Source: an uncultured Butyricimonas sp. (GTDB taxonomy: Bacteria > Bacteroidota > Bacteroidia > Bacteroidales > Marinifilaceae). Taken from it: DNA of 64,000 nt. Positions 52,401-60,564 of this stretch are shown in pieces (the first letter of the stretch is position 1; each line of letters starts with the position of its first letter). Made by a program: the position numbers and the translations under genes. The stretch spans positions 40,900-104,899 of the forward strand of contig CALUMT010000001.1 in assembly GCA_944321845.1 (NCBI GenBank). The letters run 5' to 3'. The notes beneath the pieces are model-generated. The model saw nothing but the letters and a program-made list of their open reading frames with translations, was not told the DNA's origin and made no database searches.

Positions 52401-53690
52401 ATGAACACCATTTTATACCCAAGCCGAGAAAAATGGGCGGAAATACTCCAGCGCCCGGCAGTAAACCCATTCGAACTGGAAGAAACCTGCAAAACAATTT
52501 GCGAAGAAATCATCAAACACGGGGACGACATACTGAGGAAATACACCTGGTATTTTGACCGGGTAAAACTAGACGACATTGAAGAGCCTGAAGAAGAAAT
52601 ACAGGAATCCGCCTCTCTCGTGGATCCCGACCTGCAGCAAGCCATTCGGAATGCCAAGAAAAACATAGAAGCCTTTCACCGGTTGCAATTGTCCGCCCCC
52701 AAAACTTACGTGAACGAAAACGGCTTCCGTTGCTGGCAAGAAGAACGTCCCATCGAAAAGGTGGGTCTATACATCCCCGGGGGAAATGCCCCGCTATTCT
52801 CCACGGTACTCATGCTGTGTATCCCCGCCAATATTGCCGGTTGCAAGGAAATATTCCTCTGTACCCCCCCGGGGAAAGACGGGAAGATCAATCCGGCCAT
52901 TCTCTGGACGGCCCGCCTCTGCGGTGTCACCCGCATCTTCAAGGTCGGAGGAATCCAGGCCATCGGGGCACTGGCCATCGGCACGGAAACCATTCCCAAG
53001 GTGGACAAGATATTCGGCCCGGGCAACCATTTCGTGACGGCCGCCAAACAATGGGTTACCCGCTACCGGACAGCCATCGACATGCCAGCCGGACCCTCGG
53101 AAATCATGATCGTGTCCGACGACAGCGCCACTCCTGCCTACATCGCCGCCGATCTCCTGTCCCAGGCGGAACACGGGCCGGACAGTCAGGCCATCCTCGT
53201 CACGAATCGGGAAGACATCGCCATCCGGGTAAAACAGGAGACCGAACGGCAACTCGGGGAACTGCCACAGGGAAGCATGGCCTTCAAAGCCCAGGAGCAC
53301 ATCCGCCTCATCGTGCTGAACGATCTGGAGGAATGCATTGAGATGGTCAATCAGTACGCCCCGGAACACCTGATCCTGAACATCCGGGATTACCTGAGCT
53401 TCACGAAAAAGGTGCAGCATGCCGGTTCCGTCTTCCTGGGGAACTATTCCCCCGAAAGCGCCGGGGATTACGCCTCCGGAACAAATCACACGCTCCCCAC
53501 GAACGGGTATGCCCGAAGTTATAGCGGCATCACCGTGGACGCATTCCGGAAAAAAATCAGTTTCCAGGAAATATTCCGGGAAGGACTAAGCTACCTGGGG
53601 AATACCATAGAAACCATGGCCGCCAATGAACTGTTGGAAGCTCACCGGAAGGCCGTCAGTATCCGATTAAAAGAAGAACCGCTTAAATAA
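52401..53690 (+). CDS. hisD: Histidinol dehydrogenase
   Basis: A 429-residue zinc enzyme doing the last two oxidations, histidinol to histidine, with two NAD+. The signature VDMPAGPSEIMIVSDD and LLSQAEHGPDSQAILVT include the zinc-binding glutamine and histidine (QAEH). YAPEHLILNI and the final GAASGTNHTLPTNGYARSYSG-like region (here YASGTNHTLPTNG) hold the other zinc and catalytic residues. The gap to hisG is 20 bp and to hisC 6 bp. Confidence 0.97.
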   Translation: MNTILYPSREKWAEILQRPAVNPFELEETCKTICEEIIKHGDDILRKYTWYFDRVKLDDIEEPEEEIQESASLVDPDLQQAIRNAKKNIEAFHRLQLSAPKTYVNENGFRCWQEERPIEKVGLYIPGGNAPLFSTVLMLCIPANIAGCKEIFLCTPPGKDGKINPAILWTARLCGVTRIFKVGGIQAIGALAIGTETIPKVDKIFGPGNHFVTAAKQWVTRYRTAIDMPAGPSEIMIVSDDSATPAYIAADLLSQAEHGPDSQAILVTNREDIAIRVKQETERQLGELPQGSMAFKAQEHIRLIVLNDLEECIEMVNQYAPEHLILNIRDYLSFTKKVQHAGSVFLGNYSPESAGDYASGTNHTLPTNGYARSYSGITVDAFRKKISFQEIFREGLSYLGNTIETMAANELLEAHRKAVSIRLKEEPLK

Positions 53691-53696
53691 ATTATC

Positions 53697-54728
53697 ATGG
53701 AAATAGACAACCTGGTCCGCTCAAACGTGAAACGCCTGCAACCGTACAGCTGCGAAAGGGAAGACTACAAACGGCAGGGATTCTCGCTGCTCGACGCCAA
53801 CGAGAACCCTTACGGGGGCATATACCGCCGTTACCCCGACCCGCTACAGCAGGAGTTAAAACAATGCCTACGGGAAGTAAAAGGTTTCGCCCCGGAACGC
53901 CTGACCATCGGGAACGGGAGCGACGAACTCATCGATCTACTGCTCCGCACCTTCTGCTCTCCCCGGGAAGACAACATCATCACCATCAGCCCGACCTACC
54001 CCATGTACGGGATATACGCCCAAGTGAACGAGGTGGAAATCCGGGAATCACTTCTGGACAAGGACCTGATGCCGGTTTTGGAAGATATTCTCGGACGGGC
54101 AGACAAGCATACCAAACTCATATTCCTCTGCACGCCCAACAATCCCACCGGTAACACGATTCCTCTCGACACAATATGCCGGCTCGCGAGCCGCTTCCAG
54201 GGACTCGTCGTGGTAGATGAAGCCTATATCGACTTCACGGATAGTCCTTCCGCGACAAGCATACAGGACCGATACCCGAACATCGTGGTCCTGCAAACCC
54301 TCTCCAAAGCCTGGGGTGCAGCCGGCCTACGCGTGGGCGTCTGCATCGCCGATCCTGCCGTAACGGGATGGCTGAACAAGGTAAAAGCCCCTTACAACCT
54401 GAATTCCTTCGCGCAAGAATGTGCCAAAGCTCTACTGCAAGAACAGGACAAGGTACAGGCTCAGGTAAAAGAAATCCTCCGGGAACGGGAACGGCTGCTC
54501 GAAGGATTACGGCAAATCCCGGACTTGCGTATCATGGGCAAACCGGAAGCCAATTTCATCCTGGTGCAGCATGGCCGCTACCGGGAACTCTATCAATACC
54601 TGCTGGACAACCGGGTTGCCGTCCGCCTGAGGGACATGCCCCCTCTCCTGCCCGGCTGCCTGCGCATCACGGTCGGGAAACGAGAAGAAAACGATAAAGT
54701 CATCCGATTATGCCAAACATTCCAATGA
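53697..54728 (+). CDS. hisC: Histidinol-phosphate aminotransferase
   Basis: A 343-residue fold-type I PLP aminotransferase that makes histidinol phosphate from imidazole acetol phosphate. LDANENPYGG is the family N-terminal motif. NGSDELIDLLLRTFC binds the cofactor phosphate, NNPTGNTIP and VVDEAYIDF line the PLP ring, and TLSKAWGAAGLRVG carries the Schiff-base lysine. Its stop codon overlaps the hisB start (ATGA at 54725-54728), indicating translational coupling. Confidence 0.96.
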   Translation: MEIDNLVRSNVKRLQPYSCEREDYKRQGFSLLDANENPYGGIYRRYPDPLQQELKQCLREVKGFAPERLTIGNGSDELIDLLLRTFCSPREDNIITISPTYPMYGIYAQVNEVEIRESLLDKDLMPVLEDILGRADKHTKLIFLCTPNNPTGNTIPLDTICRLASRFQGLVVVDEAYIDFTDSPSATSIQDRYPNIVVLQTLSKAWGAAGLRVGVCIADPAVTGWLNKVKAPYNLNSFAQECAKALLQEQDKVQAQVKEILRERERLLEGLRQIPDLRIMGKPEANFILVQHGRYRELYQYLLDNRVAVRLRDMPPLLPGCLRITVGKREENDKVIRLCQTFQ

Positions 54729-55732
54729 AAAAAATCATCATCATCAACCGGGAAGGGGGAATCATCCGACAACCCGCCTCTCCCCTCTCCAATACCCCTG
54801 TTCAGGGGATAGACCTGCTGCCCGGGGTAATCGGGGCCTTGCGGGAACTCTGCCGGGACACGGACTACCGCCTTGTCCTGTTCACCCGCCGGCCGTATTT
54901 CCCCGAGGACCTTATTCCACGACTATTCGCGGGAGAGGGTATCACCTTCGACACGGTATGGAGCGAGGAAGAAGCCACTAAAACCTGGAAAGACGTTTAC
55001 CTCAACGAAATATGGGACAAAAGCAATTCCTATTTCATCGGTATCATCCCGAAAGACCAGCCTTTGGCCGAGGACTTGGGCATCAACGGGATATGGTTAA
55101 ACGAAAGGGATCAGTCATGGACAAACGTGGTTGCCCGACTGAAACGGGATTCCCGGAAAATCACCCGCACCCGGAGGACCTCGGAAACCGATATCACGGT
55201 ATCGCTGGATTTAAACGGCACCGGGGAGGAAAATATCGACACGGGAATAGCCTTCTTTGACCACATGCTCCAGCAAATCGCCCGCCACGGGCAGGTAGAC
55301 CTCACCATCTCGGCCCGCGGGGACCTGCAAGTGGACGTACACCACACCATCGAGGACACGGCTCTTCTTCTGGGAAGCTGCTTCCGGGAAACCCTCGGCA
55401 GCAAAAAGGGCATCAACCGTTACGGCTTCGCCCTCCCCATGGACGAAAGCCGGGCCGAAGTGCTACTCGACTTCGGGGGAAGAAGCTGGCTGGAATGGAA
55501 GGTGCGATTCAGCCGGGAACAGGTCGGGGATTTCCCCACGGAAATGGCCCGACACTTCTTTGCCTCCTTCTGCCAGAATGCCGGTTGCAACCTGCACGTC
55601 ACGGCAAGCGGGGAAAATGACCACCATCTGCTGGAAGCCATCTTCAAGGCTTTCGGACGGAGCATCAGTACCGCCATCCGGCAAACCCGCGAAGGAATCA
55701 TTCCTTCCACCAAAGGCTCGCTCAACCAGTAA
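54725..55732 (+). CDS. hisB: HisB: active IGP dehydratase fused to a degenerate phosphatase domain
   Basis: A 335-residue protein with the layout of bifunctional HisB. The C-terminal part from about residue 145 is an intact imidazoleglycerol-phosphate dehydratase with both metal motifs (HHTIEDT at 206-212 and ENDHHLLEAIFKAFGR). The N-terminal HAD phosphatase domain is recognisable but dead by sequence. The catalytic FIDRDGTLI is IINREGGII (nucleophile D to N8, second D to E10, T to G12). ITNQDGLGT is replaced by FTRRPYFPED. The zinc-cysteine loop (CPH...CDCRKP) is gone. The Mg-binding GDRATD is GIIPKD. Histidinol-phosphate phosphatase activity is therefore not expected from this chain. An in-frame start 15 bp upstream (54710) is less likely than the ATGA overlap. 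Confidence 0.93.
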   Translation: MKKIIIINREGGIIRQPASPLSNTPVQGIDLLPGVIGALRELCRDTDYRLVLFTRRPYFPEDLIPRLFAGEGITFDTVWSEEEATKTWKDVYLNEIWDKSNSYFIGIIPKDQPLAEDLGINGIWLNERDQSWTNVVARLKRDSRKITRTRRTSETDITVSLDLNGTGEENIDTGIAFFDHMLQQIARHGQVDLTISARGDLQVDVHHTIEDTALLLGSCFRETLGSKKGINRYGFALPMDESRAEVLLDFGGRSWLEWKVRFSREQVGDFPTEMARHFFASFCQNAGCNLHVTASGENDHHLLEAIFKAFGRSISTAIRQTREGIIPSTKGSLNQ

Positions 55733-55756
55733 CACGAAACAACAAACCAAACGACA

Positions 55757-56344
55757 ATGCAACAAATCACCATTATCCAATACGGGGCAGGCAACCTGTT
55801 TTCCGTTGCCAACCTGATCCGCCGCCTGGGATACACCGTAACATGCACGGAGAATCCCGATATACTCCGCCAAGCGGACAAAGTCATTTTCCCGGGAGTG
55901 GGACAAGCCGCAAGTGCCATGCAGCGTCTGCAGGCCAACGGGCTGGACACGCTTATTCCCCGCCTGGAGATGCCGGTACTAGGCATATGCCTCGGGATGC
56001 AACTCCTGTGCAACCGGTCCGAGGAAGGCAACGTGAAAGGCCTCGGCATATTCCCGGCCGACGTGGTAAAATTCCCGGCAACGGGTAAAATCCCACACAT
56101 GGGCTGGAATCAGGTATCGTTTCAGGACAGCCTGCTCTCCCGGGGTATCGAAGAACAGGAATGGATGTACTTTGCCCATTCCTACTACCTTCCCCCGAAC
56201 GACTACACCACAGCCATCTGCACGTGTAACCAGATTCCCTTTTCCGCCGTCATCCACAAGGACAATTTCTGGGGATGCCAATTCCACCCGGAAAAATCAG
56301 CAGAAGCGGGACAACAACTTATCCAGAACTTTTTAAACCTATAA
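55757..56344 (+). CDS. hisH: Imidazole glycerol phosphate synthase, glutaminase subunit
   Basis: A 195-residue class I glutamine amidotransferase that delivers ammonia to HisF. IIQYGAGNLFSVANLIRRLGY is the family start. VIFPGVGQAASAM forms the oxyanion strand. VLGICLGMQLL has the nucleophile cysteine, and WGCQFHPEKSAEAGQQLI supplies the catalytic histidine and glutamate. Three bases separate it from hisA. Confidence 0.97.
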   Translation: MQQITIIQYGAGNLFSVANLIRRLGYTVTCTENPDILRQADKVIFPGVGQAASAMQRLQANGLDTLIPRLEMPVLGICLGMQLLCNRSEEGNVKGLGIFPADVVKFPATGKIPHMGWNQVSFQDSLLSRGIEEQEWMYFAHSYYLPPNDYTTAICTCNQIPFSAVIHKDNFWGCQFHPEKSAEAGQQLIQNFLNL

Positions 56345-56347
56345 AGC

Positions 56348-57040
56348 ATGAGCATTACCGTTATTCCAGCCATCGATCTTATCGGGGGAAAATGCGTACG
56401 CCTGCAACAGGGGGACTACAACAAACGCACCGTCTATCAGGACGACCCCGTGGCTACCGCCCGCCGATTCGAGGAAATGGGCTTCACCCGCCTGCACCTC
56501 GTGGACCTGGAGGGCGCCAAAGGTTCCCCCGGCAAGCACCTGCATATCCTCGAACGCATCTGCCAGGCCACCCGCCTGCACGTGGATTTCAGCGGGGGAC
56601 TGAAAAGTCGGGGAAGCATACAGTCGGCCTTTGATGCCGGAGCCGAATGGGTCTGCCTGGGGAGCATTGCCCAGCAACAACCGGAAATAACCCGGGAATG
56701 GCTGCAAACCTTCGGTCCGCGGCGTATCATCCTCGGCGCAGACGTGAAAGACGGATGGATCCACATCAACGGGTGGCAAACCCGGACAGACACCTGCATC
56801 GACGAATTCATCGAAAACTACCTGCCCGACCTGCATTACCTGCTCTGCACGGACATCAACCGGGACGGAATGCTGGGCGGTACGGCTGTCGAACTGTATG
56901 AAGAATTGCAGAACCGCTACCCCACGCTTTCGGTCATCGCCTCGGGAGGAGTGCGCTCCCGGGAAGATATTGATGCACTGGAAAGAATCGGCATCTCCTC
57001 CGTGGTCGTGGGGAAAGCCTTTTACGAAAACCGTCTATAA
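56348..57040 (+). CDS. hisA: Phosphoribosyl-formimino-AICAR-phosphate isomerase
   Basis: A 230-residue (beta/alpha)8 barrel that performs the Amadori rearrangement of ProFAR to PRFAR. IPAIDLIGGKCVRLQQGDY has the catalytic aspartate at the end of strand 1. VDFSGGLKSRGSIQSAFDAGAEWVCLGS is the first phosphate loop, and LCTDINRDGMLGG includes the second catalytic aspartate. VIASGGVRSREDIDAL is the second phosphate loop. The gene order H-A-F-IE is standard. Confidence 0.96.
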   Translation: MSITVIPAIDLIGGKCVRLQQGDYNKRTVYQDDPVATARRFEEMGFTRLHLVDLEGAKGSPGKHLHILERICQATRLHVDFSGGLKSRGSIQSAFDAGAEWVCLGSIAQQQPEITREWLQTFGPRRIILGADVKDGWIHINGWQTRTDTCIDEFIENYLPDLHYLLCTDINRDGMLGGTAVELYEELQNRYPTLSVIASGGVRSREDIDALERIGISSVVVGKAFYENRL

Positions 57041-57049
57041 CACAGAATC

Positions 57050-57805
57050 ATGACATTAGCCAAAAGAATCATCCCCTGCCTTGACGTGAAGGACGGAATG
57101 GTCGTCAAGGGGGAACAATTCCGGAACCTGCAGATCTCCGGCAGCATCGTGGAACTGGCCGAACGCTACTCCCGGGAAGGAGCCGACGAACTCGTCTTTC
57201 TGGACATATCCGCCAGCCTGGAATCCCGCCGTACCCGCCTGGAGTGGGTGGAGGAGGTCGCCCGACACATTCAGATTCCGTTCACGGTAGGTGGCGGCAT
57301 CTCTTCCGAAAAGGACGTGGAAGCCCTGCTGGCACGGGGTGCGGACAAGATTTCCGTGAACACAAGTGCCTTGCAGCATCCCTCCCTCATCACCCGATTA
57401 GCCGGACTCTTCGGCAGTCAATGCGTTGTCGCCGCCATAGACGCCCGCCCCGACAACGGGCAATGGGAAGTATACAGCCACGGGGGACATCTCCCGGCCG
57501 GGAAAGAACTGTACTCCTGGGCAAAGGAAGTGGAAGACCTCGGTGCAGGCGAAATCCTGTTCACGGCCATCAACCGGGACGGCACCTGCCAGGGATTCGC
57601 CACCGAAGCCATCGCCCGCCTGACGGACATCGTGAACATTCCCGTCATCGCCTCGGGTGGAGCCGGTTGCAAAGAAGACTTCCTCGAGGTATTCACCCGC
57701 GGCCGAGCCGACGCCGCCCTGGCTGCCGGCACCTTTCACTCCGGTAAAATCCGCGTACCGGAACTAAAAACCTATTTACGACAAGAACATATCAACATCC
57801 GTTAA
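57050..57805 (+). CDS. hisF: Imidazole glycerol phosphate synthase, cyclase subunit
   Basis: A 251-residue barrel that closes the imidazole ring and releases AICAR. IIPCLDVKDGMVVKGEQF contains the first catalytic aspartate. PFTVGGGISSEKDVEALLARGADKISVNT and LFTAINRDGTCQGFATEAI (second aspartate) are normal. PVIASGGAGCKEDF is the C-terminal phosphate loop. It partners with HisH, encoded two genes upstream. Confidence 0.97.
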   Translation: MTLAKRIIPCLDVKDGMVVKGEQFRNLQISGSIVELAERYSREGADELVFLDISASLESRRTRLEWVEEVARHIQIPFTVGGGISSEKDVEALLARGADKISVNTSALQHPSLITRLAGLFGSQCVVAAIDARPDNGQWEVYSHGGHLPAGKELYSWAKEVEDLGAGEILFTAINRDGTCQGFATEAIARLTDIVNIPVIASGGAGCKEDFLEVFTRGRADAALAAGTFHSGKIRVPELKTYLRQEHINIR

Positions 57806-57818
57806 ATACATTCACCAC

Positions 57819-58427
57819 ATGATTGACAAAACAACACTCAAATTCGATGCGGCAGGTTTAATCCCCGCCATCATCCAGGACGCCGACACCCGTGTCGTGC
57901 TCATGCAAGGCTACATGAACCCGGAATCACTGGACATCACCCAACAAACCAGGAAAGTATGTTTCTTCAGCCGTTCCCGCCAACGGCTCTGGACCAAAGG
58001 AGAGGAAAGCGGACATTTCCTGCTCGTGAAAGAAATACTGGCGGACTGCGACCGGGATTCCCTGCTCGTCAAGGTTAAGCCCGTCGGTCCGACCTGCCAC
58101 ACCGGGCAAGACACCTGCTGGAACGAGAAAAACCGGGAGAAAGACTTCCTGTTCTACCTCGAGAATTACCTGCGGGAAAGGCAGCACGATTCCCCCGAAG
58201 AATCCTACACGGCCCGCCTCATCCAGCGGGGAATCAACAAAGTGGCCCAGAAAATAGGCGAGGAAGCCGTGGAACTGGTCATCGAGGCCAAAGACGACAA
58301 CGCCGACCTTTTCCTCAACGAGGCCGCCGACCTGCTTTACCACTACCTGGTCCTGCTTATAGCCAAGGGCTTCCGCCTGGAGGACGTGCTCGGCATACTC
58401 CGGGAGCGCCACCACCCTTCCCGCTAA
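57819..58427 (+). CDS. hisIE: Phosphoribosyl-AMP cyclohydrolase / phosphoribosyl-ATP pyrophosphohydrolase
   Basis: A 202-residue fusion for steps 2 and 3. The N-terminal HisI domain has GYMNPESLDITQQTRKVCFFSRSRQRLWTKGEESGHF and the zinc/magnesium residues DCDRDSLLVKV and CHTGQDTCW. The C-terminal HisE domain has a MazG-like helix bundle with KVAQKIGEEAVELVIEAKD and DLFLNEAADLLYHYLVLL. It is the last gene of the operon and is followed by a terminator. Confidence 0.96.
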   Translation: MIDKTTLKFDAAGLIPAIIQDADTRVVLMQGYMNPESLDITQQTRKVCFFSRSRQRLWTKGEESGHFLLVKEILADCDRDSLLVKVKPVGPTCHTGQDTCWNEKNREKDFLFYLENYLRERQHDSPEESYTARLIQRGINKVAQKIGEEAVELVIEAKDDNADLFLNEAADLLYHYLVLLIAKGFRLEDVLGILRERHHPSR

Positions 58428-58440
58428 AGCACGCGAACCT

Positions 58441-58485
58441 TCCCGTTCTCCCTTCCCCTTCCTGCCGGAGAACGGGATTTTAATT
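58441..58485 (+). terminator. Terminator of the his operon
   Basis: A 10-bp perfect stem (TCCCGTTCTC at 58441-58450, GAGAACGGGA at 58468-58477) with a 17-base loop followed by TTTTAATTT. Confidence 0.75.
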
Positions 58486-58524
58486 TAAAAATAAAACAAA
58501 TCAGCACAGTCCAGTTCAATTTTA

Positions 58525-58556
58525 TTCGATTTATTAAGAAAAATGTCATAATTTTG
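58525..58556 (+). promoter_or_regulatory. Promoter of the hydrogenase cluster
   Basis: TTCG at 58525-58528 (one mismatch from TTTG), 20 bp, then TAATTTTG at 58549-58556 (exact -7 box). The first start codon is 46 bp further on. Confidence 0.6.
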
Positions 58557-58602
58557 CAGCGGGACGAGGATCGAGGGATTGATAAACCAATAGCGTGACG
58601 AC

Positions 58603-58851
58603 ATGGCAAAACGACAAATAAGAATCTGTTTAGGCAGCTCTTGTTTTTCTCGAGGTAACAATGTCAACCTGGGGGCAATCAAAAAGTACCTAAACGAAAA
58701 CCACCTGGAAGCAGATATTGACTTTTGCGGTCATCTTTGCGAAGAGTTATGCAGTAAAGGCCCTATTATCCGTATCGATGAAAAAGTATACGAAGAAGTG
58801 AATCTTTCACGATTGTACAAAATCCTACAAGAAGAATTTCCATGCAATTAA
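58603..58851 (+). CDS. Small thioredoxin-like [2Fe-2S] ferredoxin (NuoE-like)
   Basis: An 82-residue protein with the four-cysteine pattern of thioredoxin-like ferredoxins. ICLGSSCFSRG (two cysteines) opens the chain, and DFCGHLCEELCSKGPIIRIDEKVY holds the second set, one more cysteine than the minimum. Such domains pass electrons between NADH- or ferredoxin-linked modules and hydrogenase-type proteins. It overlaps the next gene by 10 bp and is the first gene of the cluster. A second protein of the same type precedes the catalytic hydrogenase at 61793, so each hydrogenase-like chain has its own small partner. Confidence 0.85.
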   Translation: MAKRQIRICLGSSCFSRGNNVNLGAIKKYLNENHLEADIDFCGHLCEELCSKGPIIRIDEKVYEEVNLSRLYKILQEEFPCN

Positions 58852-60557
58852 GACCGATATACACGGAACCTGACAACTGCCAGGACTGTTACAAGTGCAT
58901 ACGGGAATGTCCCGTGAAAGCCATCCGCATGGAAGACAACAAGGCTTCCATCATCGAGGAACGCTGCATCTACTGCGGCCATTGTACCCAGGTATGTCCC
59001 ACGGGCGCCAAGAAAGTCCGGGACGGACTGACCCGGGCCAAGATGACGCTGTCGCAGAACAAGAAAGTTTTCCTGTCATTAGCCCCCTCCTACGTGAGCG
59101 AATTCGGGCACATCCCCGCTGAAACGCTGGTGGCCGCCATCAAGCGGCTGGGATTCACCGATGTATCGGAAACGGCACTGGGAGCGGAAATCGTATCCGA
59201 CAGAACGGAAAAATTCCTCCAGCAGGCTGAAAACGGAGTATATATTTCCTCCGCCTGCCCCGTGGTAGTGGAATATATCCGAAAATACTCTCCGGAACAT
59301 GTTCACAACATCACCCCGATCATATCCCCCATGCTGGCTCATGCCAAAATCCTCAAACAACTTTACGGGGAGGACACCAAGGTCGTGTTCGCCGGCCCCT
59401 GCATCTGCAAGAAACTGGAGGCGGACACCTTCAAGGACCTCGTGGATGTAGTCATCACCTTCAGGGACCTGAAAAACTGGTTCGAGCAAGCGGGCATCAA
59501 CCTGCAGCATCTCGCCCAGGAAGGCACCCGGGAGAAATTCGTGCCCTACCGTTCTGGCCTGGGTTCGCTCTATCCCATTGAAGGGGGAATGCTGCAAGGA
59601 TTACACGAAACACCCAAGAAAGTACACAACATGGCTTTCTCGGATCTTTCCACCATCAAGGACGTACTGAAACACCTGGAGACACACCGGGAGAACGACA
59701 CCATATTCCTCGAGCTACTGGCTTGCAAAGGAGGATGTATCAATGGTCCCGCCCACCTGAGTCACGTGTCCCCCGCCTTGAAAAGATACGAAATCATACA
59801 TAAATCGGACATCGGCAACCCGAAGGACGATTTCAAGGATATAGACCTGCAAATACTCTTCTGCCGGGATACCTACATCAAAGAACCCCATTACACGGAA
59901 GAGGAAATAAAAGACGCCCTCGCGGCCGTGGGAAAAACCACCCCGGAGGACGAACTGAACTGCAGCGGTTGCGGGTATGACAGCTGCCGGGACTTCGCCA
60001 TCGCCATGCTGGAAGGGCGTGCCGAGGAAAACATGTGCGTGTCCTACATGCGCAAGATTGCCCATGACAAGGCGACCGTCCTGTTGCAGAAAATCCCTGC
60101 CGGGGTCATGCTCGTGAACGACGAATTGAAAATCACGGACATGAACGAATTCTGCGCCTCCCTTCTGGGCGAGGACGTTCAAACCATATACGAGGTATCA
60201 CCGGGATTAAACGGGATGGAAGTGGAAAACATCTGTTCCTTCGCCGACCTGTTCCGGGCGGTACTGACAACCGGGAAAGAAATCACGGAACGCCAGGTAC
60301 GGGAAGACGACAAGACCTGGATTATCTCCATCTACAACATCCAGCCCCATCGTCTGGTGTTCGGCATATTGCAGGACCTCCGCGAGCCCTCCGTCCGCAA
60401 GGAATGGATGCTGGAGAAAACGCAGGAAGTCATCAAGAAACACATGGAGACCGTGCAGCAGGTAGCCTGCCTTCTCGGCGAGAACGCCGCCTACACGGAT
60501 GCCACCCTGCGCACCGTCATGGAGGCCTACAAGAAAAACGAGCGAAATACCCTTTAA
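58842..60557 (+). CDS. Sensory [FeFe]-hydrogenase HydS (group C) with PAS domain
   Basis: A 571-residue chain. Residues 12-56 form a two-cluster ferredoxin domain (CQDCYKCIRECP, CIYCGHCTQVCP). Residues 75-320 form an H-cluster domain with L1 SSACP (ligand C139), L2 GPCICKKLE (C187) and L3 ELLACKGGCINGPA (C295, C299). A further [4Fe-4S] motif CSGCGYDSC...C spans 374-399. A PAS domain (QKIPAGVMLVNDELKITDMNEF) and a helical tail follow. In L1 the proton-shuttle cysteine of catalytic enzymes (TSCCP) is alanine 138, a known trait of sensory hydrogenases with slow turnover. It probably senses H2 or redox state and passes it to the phosphatase encoded next. Confidence 0.88.
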   Translation: MQLRPIYTEPDNCQDCYKCIRECPVKAIRMEDNKASIIEERCIYCGHCTQVCPTGAKKVRDGLTRAKMTLSQNKKVFLSLAPSYVSEFGHIPAETLVAAIKRLGFTDVSETALGAEIVSDRTEKFLQQAENGVYISSACPVVVEYIRKYSPEHVHNITPIISPMLAHAKILKQLYGEDTKVVFAGPCICKKLEADTFKDLVDVVITFRDLKNWFEQAGINLQHLAQEGTREKFVPYRSGLGSLYPIEGGMLQGLHETPKKVHNMAFSDLSTIKDVLKHLETHRENDTIFLELLACKGGCINGPAHLSHVSPALKRYEIIHKSDIGNPKDDFKDIDLQILFCRDTYIKEPHYTEEEIKDALAAVGKTTPEDELNCSGCGYDSCRDFAIAMLEGRAEENMCVSYMRKIAHDKATVLLQKIPAGVMLVNDELKITDMNEFCASLLGEDVQTIYEVSPGLNGMEVENICSFADLFRAVLTTGKEITERQVREDDKTWIISIYNIQPHRLVFGILQDLREPSVRKEWMLEKTQEVIKKHMETVQQVACLLGENAAYTDATLRTVMEAYKKNERNTL

Positions 60558-60564
60558 TCCTTTA

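Noticed and set aside
58842-60557. HydS as a second H2-producing hydrogenase
   Set aside because: Alanine replaces the proton-shuttle cysteine in L1 and a PAS domain is fused at the C terminus; both point to sensing.
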